Source of the DNA: Rhodanobacteraceae bacterium
GTDB lineage: Bacteria; Pseudomonadota; Gammaproteobacteria; Xanthomonadales; SZUA-5
DNA: 64,000 nt
Assembly (NCBI GenBank): GCA_024234055.1
Contig: JACKOW010000013.1
Location: 54,398 to 118,397 of the forward strand
Direction: 5' to 3'
Shown here: in pieces, positions 8,011 through 16,037 of the stretch
How the letters are laid out: each line of letters opens with the position of its first letter
Position numbering within the stretch: the first letter of the stretch is position 1
The notes under the pieces: generated by a model
The model's input: only the letters and a program-made list of their open reading frames with translations
Told to the model about the DNA's origin: nothing
The model's database searches: none
Translations under genes and position numbers: made by a program

Positions 8011-8985
8011 ATGAACCTCGGCCTCTACGCGATCGACGTCTGGCTGCTGGTACTGACCCTCGCAGTGGGGGTCTGGTCGCTCCGCATGCCGGGTTTGCTG
8101 GAAGGCGCGCGACGCTACAGCCCCGAAGTACGCGCCCGTCGTCTGTACCTCTATGCACTGCTGCCCTGGGCGCTGGCCTGGCTGAGCGTGGTCCTGGCAT
8201 TCGCTCCCACCTGGATGGTGGCGAGGGGCTGGATCGGCGACTGGTGTCTGTCCAGACACCAGGGTCTGGCATCCGCATGCCCCATGCATGGAGCCTCGGT
8301 GGAACCCAACCTGTTGGCGCCCTCGATGGCCTTGCTGGTCTTGCTGCTGGCCGCCGTGATGAGCGTGCGCGCCGCTTGCATGCTGCGTCTGGCGCTGCGT
8401 GCAGCACACCGATTTGGCTGCGTGCGCCGCAGAACCTTGCGGGTCGATGGCCTGGACGTGGACTTGGTGAGCTGTGCCGAACCGGTGGCGCTGTCGCTGT
8501 GTGTGCCGCGAGATCGCGTGGTGCTGTCGGAACAACTGGCCATGGCACTGGACGACGCCGAGCTGCGGGCATTGATCGAACACGAACGTGCCCATCTGGC
8601 GCGGCGGGACGGGCTGGGCATGCTGGTGATGACCATTGCCAGCGCCATCCTGTTGCCCCGGGCGCGGCAAGCCCTGCGCGCCGAATGGGCGCTGGCCGTC
8701 GAGCAGAGTTGCGATCGAGTCGCCGCCTATCGGGTCGGGGCACTGCCGCTTGCCAGCGCCTTGATCAAGTACGCCCGCCACGCCAGTGTCAATTCGGCCC
8801 AACCAGCACTGGCCAGCCGATTTGGCCAGAGTGATCTGGAGGCCAGGGTCAGGGTGCTGCTTGATCCGCCCGTGAATCTGGTCTCACCCAGCCAGCGCTG
8901 GCTGTGGTCGCCGCTGTGGGGCCTGCCCTTGGCCTTCGTGCTGCACGAAGTGGGCGAGTTCCTGCTGCTGCCTTTGGTGCGCTGA
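8011..8985 (+). CDS. BlaR1/M56-family membrane zinc metallopeptidase
   Basis: A 324-residue integral membrane protein with predicted membrane segments near residues 8-25, 48-66 and 104-120 and near the C-terminus (PLWGLPLAFVL). The zinc-site HExxH motif is HERAH at residues 191-195, preceded by LSEQLAMALDDAELRALIE as in M56/M48 peptidases. It lacks the long extracellular penicillin-binding sensor domain of true BlaR1/MecR1, so what it senses is not apparent. It follows the BlaI-type repressor by 9 bp and presumably cleaves or inactivates it. A general M48-type protease is the alternative. Confidence 0.82.
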   Translation: MNLGLYAIDVWLLVLTLAVGVWSLRMPGLLEGARRYSPEVRARRLYLYALLPWALAWLSVVLAFAPTWMVARGWIGDWCLSRHQGLASACPMHGASVEPNLLAPSMALLVLLLAAVMSVRAACMLRLALRAAHRFGCVRRRTLRVDGLDVDLVSCAEPVALSLCVPRDRVVLSEQLAMALDDAELRALIEHERAHLARRDGLGMLVMTIASAILLPRARQALRAEWALAVEQSCDRVAAYRVGALPLASALIKYARHASVNSAQPALASRFGQSDLEARVRVLLDPPVNLVSPSQRWLWSPLWGLPLAFVLHEVGEFLLLPLVR

Positions 8986-9068
8986 TGGGCGTTCAACCTG
9001 AGTTTTCGCGGCAAGGTAAAACCGATCACCACTCGGTGTTTTCACCCAGCGCCTTGCGGGAACATCGC

Positions 9069-10367
9069 TCAAGCGCTGCCGTAACGGGTTTCGATCCTTA
9101 TACCCATGGATCGGAGCAAGGCACTGGGCAACACGCCACCGGCGCAGACCACGACGGCGTCATTACCCAACTCGCGCAGCTGACCGTCCACACGCATGAC
9201 GACCGAATCGGGGGCAATGGTGACGACTTCGCTACGCAGCAGCACCTGGAGTCGGCCTTGATCGCTGGCCAGCTGCAAACGCTGTCGATTGGCCTGCTTG
9301 AGCCGGTTCATCGCGTCGCCGCGGTAGCTCAGCGTCACCGAGGCCAGATCAGCGCAGGCGAGCGCGGCCTCGACGGCGCTGTCACCGCCGCCGACGACCA
9401 GCACCCGCTGACCTCGATACTGTTCCGGATCCAGCACCCGGTAGACCACCTTCGGCAACTCCTCGCCAGGCACGCCGAGCTTGCGTGGTGTTCCGCGTCG
9501 ACCTATGGCCAACAGGACCGAGCGGGTCCGCAGCACACCCGCCGTGGTGTGCACGCTGAAACCGGCGCCGTCGCACTCCACGCCCTCCATGCGTACCCCG
9601 TAGCGTATCTGCAATCGAGCGCGACGAACGATATCGAGCCAGAAATCGAGCAGCTTTTCCTTGCTGACTTCGACGAAGCGCATCTGGCCCACGACCGGCA
9701 GATTCACCGGCGCGGTCATGGCGATCTTGCGCCGCGGGTAGTGCAGCACACTGCCCCCCAGCCCTTCTTCCTGCTCGATCAGCGCATAGCGCAGCCGGGC
9801 CTCGATGGCGCCGAGTCCGGCGGCAATTCCGGCAGGCCCTGCGCCGACGATGACCACATCCAGATCGAAGCTCGGGTCCCGGCGCCGGGCGATGCTGGCC
9901 ATCGCCTGCCTGCCCTGCTCTGCCGCCTTGCGAATCAGGCCCATGCCTCCCAGTTCGCCGGCGATGTACAGGCCAGGCACATTGGATTCGAACTCGGGTG
10001 TGACCTCGGGAATATCCACACCCCGACGTTCACTGCCAAAGACCAGGCTAATGGCCTCCACCGGACAGGCCGCGGCGCAGGCCCCATGGCCAATGCAGGC
10101 TGCCGGGCTGACCAGCACGGCCTTGCCATCCACGATTCCGATCGCCTTTTCCGGGCAGGCGCGGACACAACCGCCGGAACCGATGCAGATGGCTGGATCC
10201 ACGACCGGATGCAGCGACGGTGCCTCGGTGAGTCCGGCCTCTTCCGAGTCCGCCAGACTGCGCCGGCTGGCAATCTCGGCGCGACGCCGCAGCCACGAAT
10301 AGGAAAGCACGGCGGCCAGCACGAGCCCCGCGTAAATCAAGGAGAGCATCAGATCGGCATCAGTCAT
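9069..10367 (-). CDS. Membrane-anchored FAD-dependent oxidoreductase with two [4Fe-4S] clusters
   Basis: A 432-residue protein with one N-terminal membrane segment (LIYAGLVLAAVLSYSWL). Two ferredoxin-type motifs follow, CIGSGGCVRACPEKA and CIGHGACAAACPVEA, able to hold two [4Fe-4S] clusters. Next is a thioredoxin-reductase-like flavoprotein with FAD motif VIVGAGPAG, a central NAD(P)-type motif VVGGGDSAVEAALAC and a late VVVCAGG strand. The likely role is electron transfer from NAD(P)H through FAD and FeS to a membrane partner, with the catalytic part on the cytoplasmic side. The CxxC of real thioredoxin reductases is not seen. It is divergent from the b-cytochrome gene across 92 bp, next to the multiheme cytochromes, which suggests shared control. 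ATG at 10367 was chosen because the frame upstream overlaps the divergent gene. Confidence 0.85.
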   Translation of the reverse strand: MTDADLMLSLIYAGLVLAAVLSYSWLRRRAEIASRRSLADSEEAGLTEAPSLHPVVDPAICIGSGGCVRACPEKAIGIVDGKAVLVSPAACIGHGACAAACPVEAISLVFGSERRGVDIPEVTPEFESNVPGLYIAGELGGMGLIRKAAEQGRQAMASIARRRDPSFDLDVVIVGAGPAGIAAGLGAIEARLRYALIEQEEGLGGSVLHYPRRKIAMTAPVNLPVVGQMRFVEVSKEKLLDFWLDIVRRARLQIRYGVRMEGVECDGAGFSVHTTAGVLRTRSVLLAIGRRGTPRKLGVPGEELPKVVYRVLDPEQYRGQRVLVVGGGDSAVEAALACADLASVTLSYRGDAMNRLKQANRQRLQLASDQGRLQVLLRSEVVTIAPDSVVMRVDGQLRELGNDAVVVCAGGVLPSALLRSMGIRIETRYGSA

Positions 10368-10403
10368 GGCCCCGACTCTAGCCAAGCTCGCCCCCGAAGA
10401 TTG

Positions 10404-10417
10404 TTGCGATTGCGCAA
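10404..10417. promoter_or_regulatory. FNR/CRP-geometry dyad in the divergent promoter region
   Basis: TTGCGATTGCGCAA is a perfect TTGCG-N4-CGCAA dyad, the 5-4-5 geometry of FNR-family sites (canonical TTGAT-N4-ATCAA). It is centred between two divergent redox genes. The overlapping 12-bp palindrome GATTGCGCAATC spans 10408-10419, and CGATCGATCG follows. The regulator is unknown. Confidence 0.4.
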
Positions 10418-10459
10418 TCGATCGATCGGACTGCATCGCTTTTGCAAAGGACAGATGCG

Positions 10460-11335
10460 ATGAGTGCGCGCGCGCAAGCCGTCGGGCCGCACCTGCCGCC
10501 GAAACCGGCGACGCCAGCAGCTGCCACCCGAGCGCCCGCGGGGCTTTGGCGCCATGTTCTGCTCTGGACGGGCCTCTGCTTGCTGGTGCTGTATGGCGCC
10601 CAAACCGATGCCTATGACCTCGATTCGGAACTGGCGTACTGGTTGGGCGTAGCTGGTGGCAGCGCCATGCTGGCCCTGTTGCTGTATCCGCTGCGCAAAC
10701 GATTGGACCGCTATCTCCCGCTGGGCCGTCTGCGCTACTGGTTTTCCGGCCACATGGTGCTCGGTATTGCAGGGCCAGTGCTGATCCTCCTGCACTGCAA
10801 GCTCTCGCTGGGATCATTGAATGCCAAGGTGGCCTTCTGGTCGATGGTAGTCGTTGCCAGCAGCGGGATCGTCGGCCGCTTCCTGTATGCACAGTTGCAT
10901 CGCGGTCTGTATGGCCGCCAGCGCAGTGCCGGCGAATTGCGCTCGGAGGCCGCGGCTGCGCTGGAGGCCGCGGCGCCGATGCTGGATCAACACAGTCGGG
11001 CTCATGCGGCCTTGGCCGCATTTGCACGGCTTGCCGCCGACACCGGACGTCGCGGACTGGCAGCGCCCTGGCAGCAGCTGTCGCTACCCTGGCAGGCGCG
11101 GTCTACCTGGAAGATCTGCGTAGCCGACGTCCTGCGCAACCATGGCCGAGTGGATCCTGCCGATCTGCAGCGACTGACCACACTGCTGCAGCAATATCTG
11201 CAGGCAGCCTGTGCCGCGGCAAGATTCGGCGCGGTGGAGCGACTGTTCTCGCTGTGGCATGTGGCACATCTGCCACTGGTGCTGATCCTGGCGCTGACCG
11301 CCGGTTTTCATGTGCTGGCCGTGCACATGTACTGA
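10460..11335 (+). CDS. Membrane b-type cytochrome, ferric-reductase-like
   Basis: About 291 residues with membrane helices near 37-53 (VLLWTGLCLLVLYG), 67-85, 105-122 and 128-147 and a C-terminal helix. Candidate haem ligands are SGHMVLGIAGPVLILLH in one helix and WHVAH / GFHVLAVH in the last, spaced as in two-haem membrane cytochromes. Between them lies a ~110-residue soluble loop rich in Ala, Leu and Arg. The gene precedes the two multiheme c-cytochromes and overlaps the first by a base (TGATG), so it is probably the quinol- or flavoprotein-side entry to that chain. The ATG at 10460 has AAAGGA upstream; a TTG at 10442 is in frame. No exact family was recognised. Confidence 0.7.
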   Translation: MSARAQAVGPHLPPKPATPAAATRAPAGLWRHVLLWTGLCLLVLYGAQTDAYDLDSELAYWLGVAGGSAMLALLLYPLRKRLDRYLPLGRLRYWFSGHMVLGIAGPVLILLHCKLSLGSLNAKVAFWSMVVVASSGIVGRFLYAQLHRGLYGRQRSAGELRSEAAAALEAAAPMLDQHSRAHAALAAFARLAADTGRRGLAAPWQQLSLPWQARSTWKICVADVLRNHGRVDPADLQRLTTLLQQYLQAACAAARFGAVERLFSLWHVAHLPLVLILALTAGFHVLAVHMY

Positions 11336-13176
11336 TGCCTGCCCATGCCCACTCCCTCACTGCCGGAAAAAACCGATCGTCAATCGGAAAGTGTGACCTG
11401 CGTCCGATTTTCCGCCGACTTCAGCAAGGCTTGCGGCTGATGTTGCTCGCCATCGGACTGGTGGGCGGAAGCGCCGAAGCGGGCCTGCTGGAGCGCGCGC
11501 TGATGCCCGGCAAGGTGATCCAGGGCCATCAGCCCTACGAGGCGGAGTGCGAACGCTGTCACTCTTCCTTCGACAAGGAACAGCAGCCGCAGCTGTGCCT
11601 GGACTGCCACAAGGAAATCGCCAGCGAGCTCAAGGTGAAGCGCGGTCTGCACGGGCGCCAGTCGAGTCAGCGCTGCGTCGACTGCCATAGCGAACATCTG
11701 GGCGTGGGCGCAAGCATCGTCAGGCTTGATCAGAGCAACTTCGACCATGCACTCACCGATTTTGCGCTCACCGGCAAACACAAGGTAGCGCAATGCAGCG
11801 GATGTCACGTCGCCGGCAAGAAACATCGCGAGGCGAACTCCAGTTGTGTGTCCTGCCATCGCCAGGACAACCGTCATCAGTCAGAACTTGGCGATGGCTG
11901 TGGCGATTGCCACAGCACGGGGGGCTGGAAAACCACCACCCACTTCGACCATGCACTCACCGGGTTCACGCTGCTTGGCGCGCATGCCAGGGTCGAGTGC
12001 GGGCTGTGTCATGTCGACAGTGCAGTCAGCAAACGACTGGCCCACGACTGCACAAGCTGTCACCAGCAGGACGATCCACATCGCGGCTCGATGGGAGAAG
12101 ACTGCGCGCAGTGCCATGTCGAGAGCGACTGGAAGACGGCGCGATTTGATCACCAGCAAACCGGCTTTGCGCTCCTCGGGAAACACGCGGAGGCCAGCTG
12201 TGGCGATTGCCACAAGACCAGGGGCGACTACCGCGGCGCACCGAATACCTGCAAGGGCTGCCACGCCGCGGATGATCGCCATCGCGGCACCCTGGGTGAT
12301 CGCTGCGACAGTTGCCATGACAGCCGCCGATGGCAACAAGCACCCGGCTTCGATCACTCACGCACGCGCTTTACCCTGGTTGGCGGGCATCTGCGCAGCG
12401 ACTGCAAGGCCTGCCACGTGGATGCCACCCACTTCCGTGACACCCGCATGGAGTGCGTCGATTGCCACCGCCAGGATGACAGCCATCAGGGTCGCAACGG
12501 CCTTCAGTGCGGCGACTGTCACGATGCCCGCGACTGGAAGACCAGTCTGTTTGACCACGACAGGGCTACTGCATTCGCCTTGCGCGGCAGCCATCGCAAG
12601 GCCAGATGCGAGGCCTGCCACGTAGAAGCGGTGACGGCGGCCAAGCCCGGCAGCCAGTGTATCGACTGTCATGTGGACGACGACGTCCATCAGACCCGAC
12701 TCGGCCGGCAGTGCGGCAACTGCCATCGGGAACAGGACTGGAAGACCTCCACCCACAACCACGATCTGGGCGGCTTTCCGCTGATCGGCGGCCATCGGCA
12801 GGTGGCCTGCGGCGACTGCCATCGCACCCAGCTGTTTGCCGATACCGACAGCGCCTGCAGCAGCTGTCACCGCAAGGACGATGCCCATGCCGGCCGCTAC
12901 GGCGCGGACTGCGGACGCTGTCACGTCGCACGGGACTGGCAGATCTGGGATTTCGACCATGGCAGTACCGCATTTGCCCTCAGCGGCGCCCATGAGCGCG
13001 CGCGCTGTGCCAGCTGCCACCGCCCCGGCACTGGCCCGACGCTGTCGCGGCAATGCGCCAGCTGCCACGCGCAGGACGATGTTCACGACGGCGGCTTCGG
13101 TCGCCGCTGTGCCCGTTGCCACACCACGACTTCGTTCAGCGAGGTCACTCCCCGAGTTTCCGGACAGACACCATGA
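11335..13176 (+). CDS. 24-heme c-type cytochrome, exported
   Basis: About 613 residues with 24 CxxCH haem-binding motifs, counted by eye. Residues ~30-48 form a signal peptide (RLMLLAIGLVGGSAEAG), so haem is attached in the periplasm. The motifs occur in triplets: each unit of roughly 76 residues has a phrase like FDHxxTxFxLxGxH, a CxxCH, then CxxCHxxDDxH, then GxxCxxCH and DWKT. Eight units are present, the first two less regular. Many extra His residues could be distal ligands. The start overlaps the preceding cytochrome b stop (TGATG) and the gene overlaps the next cytochrome by ATGA, so all three are co-translated. A multiheme of this length can act as a wire across the periplasm. No enzymatic cytochrome family motif was seen. 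Confidence 0.88.
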   Translation: MPAHAHSLTAGKNRSSIGKCDLRPIFRRLQQGLRLMLLAIGLVGGSAEAGLLERALMPGKVIQGHQPYEAECERCHSSFDKEQQPQLCLDCHKEIASELKVKRGLHGRQSSQRCVDCHSEHLGVGASIVRLDQSNFDHALTDFALTGKHKVAQCSGCHVAGKKHREANSSCVSCHRQDNRHQSELGDGCGDCHSTGGWKTTTHFDHALTGFTLLGAHARVECGLCHVDSAVSKRLAHDCTSCHQQDDPHRGSMGEDCAQCHVESDWKTARFDHQQTGFALLGKHAEASCGDCHKTRGDYRGAPNTCKGCHAADDRHRGTLGDRCDSCHDSRRWQQAPGFDHSRTRFTLVGGHLRSDCKACHVDATHFRDTRMECVDCHRQDDSHQGRNGLQCGDCHDARDWKTSLFDHDRATAFALRGSHRKARCEACHVEAVTAAKPGSQCIDCHVDDDVHQTRLGRQCGNCHREQDWKTSTHNHDLGGFPLIGGHRQVACGDCHRTQLFADTDSACSSCHRKDDAHAGRYGADCGRCHVARDWQIWDFDHGSTAFALSGAHERARCASCHRPGTGPTLSRQCASCHAQDDVHDGGFGRRCARCHTTTSFSEVTPRVSGQTP

Positions 13177-16010
13177 ACGCCAAGCGTCCAACGAATGCCC
13201 CAAACGCCCTGCAGAGCCGTGGGCCAGCATCGTCGATCACTGGAGAGACCGGGGAAACCCTGCAGCCGATCGTCTCCAGGCATCTATGGCTCTGGGTGGT
13301 GCTGTTGATTGCGGTGACGCTGGCGGCCATTCCGGCGCACGCCGCCGAGGTCGACCCCGGATTCGATCATCTGGCCACCGGCTTTGCCCTGACCGGCCGG
13401 CACCGCGAGGCCAAATGCGAAAGCTGCCATCTGAACGGCGTGCTGAAAGGCACACCCAAGGTCTGTGCCACCTGTCACAGCCAGGGCAGTCGCTTTCAGA
13501 CCAGCAAACTGCCGACTCAGCATGTGCCGGTCCGTGGTGCCAGCTGCGACAGCTGTCACCGCAGTGACGCCTGGTCGCCCGCCCGCTTCTCCCATGCGGA
13601 AGTGGCCAGAGGCAGCTGCGCCAGTTGTCATAACGGTGTAACCGCAGCCGGAAAGTCGGCAAGCCATCCGACCACCTCGCTGAGTTGCGACAGTTGCCAT
13701 CGCAGCAATGCCTGGTCGCCAGCGCTCTTCGATCACAGTCAAGTCAGCGCCGGAACCTGCTCCACCTGCCACAACGGCAACGGCGCCGCTGGCAAACCCG
13801 CCAACCACATCAGCACCAGCCAGTCCTGCGATGTCTGCCATCGCAGCAATGGCTGGACGCCCGCCACCTTCAACCACAACGGCATCGCTGCGGGCAGCTG
13901 CGCGACCTGCCACAACGGCACCAACGCCAGCGGCAAGAGCGCCAATCACGTTCCGACCAGCCAGTCCTGCGATGTCTGCCATCGCAGCAGCGGCTGGACG
14001 CCCGCAACCTTCAGCCACAATGGCGTTGCCGCGGGTACCTGCGCGACCTGCCACAACGGCAACATCGCCAGCGGCAAGAGCGCCAATCACGTTCCGACCA
14101 GCCAGTCCTGCGATGTCTGCCATCGCAGCAGCGGCTGGACGCCCGCGACCTTCAGCCACAATGGCGTTGCCGCGGGTACCTGCGCGACCTGCCACAACGG
14201 CAGCACAGCCCTGGGCAAGCCGGCCAATCACATTCCCACCACCGCCTCCTGCGACGCCTGCCATCGCAATACGGCGTGGTTGCCGTCCATCTTCAACCAC
14301 AGCTCGGTGACGGCCGGCAGCTGCGCCAGTTGCCACAACGGCAACAATGCCACCGGCAAACCCAGCACCCACATCGCCACGTCGCAGTCCTGTGACGTCT
14401 GTCATCGGACCAATGGCTGGACCCCGGCGACCTTTACTCACACCGGCGTCAATCCAGGCACCTGCGCCAGTTGCCACAACGGCAGCACAGCCGCCGGCAA
14501 GCCCGGCAACCACATCCCGACCACCCAGTCCTGCGATGCCTGCCACCGCACGACTGCCTGGCTGCCCTCGACCTTCAACCACAGCGGCGTGACGCCCGGC
14601 GCCTGTGCGAGCTGCCACAACGGCAGCTTTGCCGCCGGCAAGCCGGCCACACACATCCCCACCACACAGTCCTGCGATGCTTGTCACCAGACGTCGGCCT
14701 GGACGCCCGCCAACTTCAACCACAGCGGCGTCAGCCCGGGTGCCTGCGCCAGCTGCCACAACGGCAGCACGGCGACCGGAAAACCCGGCAACCACATCCC
14801 GACGACCCAATCCTGCGATGCCTGCCATCGCACCACCGCCTGGCTGCCCTCGACCTTCAATCACAGCAGCGTCAGCCCGGGCGCCTGCGTCAGCTGTCAC
14901 AACGGTGCGTTCGCCACCGGCAAGCCGCCGACCCATGTGCCGACGACGCAGTCCTGCGATACCTGTCATTCCATCAATGCCTGGGTGCCGGCGAACTTCA
15001 ATCACAACGGCGTCAGCCCGGGTGCCTGCGCCAGCTGTCACAACGGCAGCACGGCGACCGGAAAACCCGGCAATCACATTCCTACCACGCAGTCCTGCGA
15101 TGCCTGCCATCGCACCACGGCCTGGTTGCCATCGACCTTCAACCACAGCGGTGTCACGCCTGGCGCCTGTGTCAGCTGCCACAACGGCGCCTTCGCTACG
15201 GGTAAACCGGCCACGCATATTCCGACCACGGCGGCCTGCGACAGCTGTCACTCGGTCAACGCCTGGATACCGGCCAGCTTCAACCACAGTGGTGTCACGC
15301 CGGGCGCCTGCGCCACCTGCCACAACGGCAGTACGGCCGCCGGGAAGCCGGCAACCCATATTCCCACCACGCAATCCTGCGATAGCTGCCACAACACCAA
15401 TGCCTGGGTACCAGCGAGCTTCAATCACAGTGGCGTAGCCCCCGGGGGCTGTGCCACCTGCCACAACGGAAGCACCGCCACCGGCAAGCCGTCCAACCAT
15501 CTACCGACCACCCAATCCTGCGATGTGTGCCACCGCACGACCGCCTGGCTGCCATCCACCTTCAGTCATTCCAGCGTGGCGCCCGGAACCTGCAACAGCT
15601 GTCACAACGGCAGTAGCGCGACCGGCAAACCCGGCAATCACTTCATCACCAGTCGCTCCTGCGACAGCTGTCACCGGACCAGTTCCTGGCTGCCGCTGCT
15701 GAGCTATTCGCACACCTCGATTGCCTATCGCGCACACCGCTCGGGCATGGAATGCAATGACTGCCACCGCAACAACAACGAAGTGATTGCCTTCCAGTTC
15801 CCGGCGTACCAGCCCAACTGCGCTGCCTGCCACGCCAACCATTTCCAGGCCGACGAGCACCGCAAGGTCAATTCGCCACGCATCTACTACACCGTTGGCG
15901 AGCTTCAGGACTGCACCGGCAGTTGTCACATCTACACCGATTCCAGCTTCACCACGATCCAGCAGCTCCGCAGCTCCCACCATCGTTCCACCGACGGCGG
16001 CTGGGACTGA
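13173..16010 (+). CDS. Giant multiheme c-type cytochrome with 47-residue diheme repeats (~36 hemes)
   Basis: About 945 residues. I count 35 CxxCH motifs plus one CTGSCH (CX3CH) near the C-terminus. Residues ~37-53 form a signal peptide (WLWVVLLIAVTLAAIPAHAA). From ~residue 115 the protein is built of about sixteen tandem 47-residue units, each with a CDxCHRxxxW site, a FNHSGV phrase, a CASCHNG site and GKPxxHIPTTQS. The matching DNA repeats every 141 bp and is highly similar, which suggests recent repeat expansion. The final ~95 residues differ and hold three more candidate sites. It starts inside the stop of the 24-heme gene (ATGA). Position before an outer-membrane barrel suggests an extracellular or outer-membrane electron carrier. 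Repeat number may be affected by assembly. Confidence 0.88.
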   Translation: MNAKRPTNAPNALQSRGPASSITGETGETLQPIVSRHLWLWVVLLIAVTLAAIPAHAAEVDPGFDHLATGFALTGRHREAKCESCHLNGVLKGTPKVCATCHSQGSRFQTSKLPTQHVPVRGASCDSCHRSDAWSPARFSHAEVARGSCASCHNGVTAAGKSASHPTTSLSCDSCHRSNAWSPALFDHSQVSAGTCSTCHNGNGAAGKPANHISTSQSCDVCHRSNGWTPATFNHNGIAAGSCATCHNGTNASGKSANHVPTSQSCDVCHRSSGWTPATFSHNGVAAGTCATCHNGNIASGKSANHVPTSQSCDVCHRSSGWTPATFSHNGVAAGTCATCHNGSTALGKPANHIPTTASCDACHRNTAWLPSIFNHSSVTAGSCASCHNGNNATGKPSTHIATSQSCDVCHRTNGWTPATFTHTGVNPGTCASCHNGSTAAGKPGNHIPTTQSCDACHRTTAWLPSTFNHSGVTPGACASCHNGSFAAGKPATHIPTTQSCDACHQTSAWTPANFNHSGVSPGACASCHNGSTATGKPGNHIPTTQSCDACHRTTAWLPSTFNHSSVSPGACVSCHNGAFATGKPPTHVPTTQSCDTCHSINAWVPANFNHNGVSPGACASCHNGSTATGKPGNHIPTTQSCDACHRTTAWLPSTFNHSGVTPGACVSCHNGAFATGKPATHIPTTAACDSCHSVNAWIPASFNHSGVTPGACATCHNGSTAAGKPATHIPTTQSCDSCHNTNAWVPASFNHSGVAPGGCATCHNGSTATGKPSNHLPTTQSCDVCHRTTAWLPSTFSHSSVAPGTCNSCHNGSSATGKPGNHFITSRSCDSCHRTSSWLPLLSYSHTSIAYRAHRSGMECNDCHRNNNEVIAFQFPAYQPNCAACHANHFQADEHRKVNSPRIYYTVGELQDCTGSCHIYTDSSFTTIQQLRSSHHRSTDGGWD

Positions 16011-16037
16011 GGCGCGCCTACTACAGGGGAAACACCG

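Noticed and set aside
7606..8985. BlaI/M56 pair considered as a beta-lactam resistance locus
   Set aside because: No beta-lactamase or penicillin-binding sensor domain is present; the pair is more general.
13284..15500. Minus-strand frame of 738 codons rich in Gly/Val/Ala
   Set aside because: Mirror of the repeated cytochrome; repeats keep the opposite frame open.
13600..15700. Regular 141-bp repeats, considered as a CRISPR array
   Set aside because: Units code for CxxCH haem motifs in one frame and no spacer/repeat pattern of CRISPR size exists.
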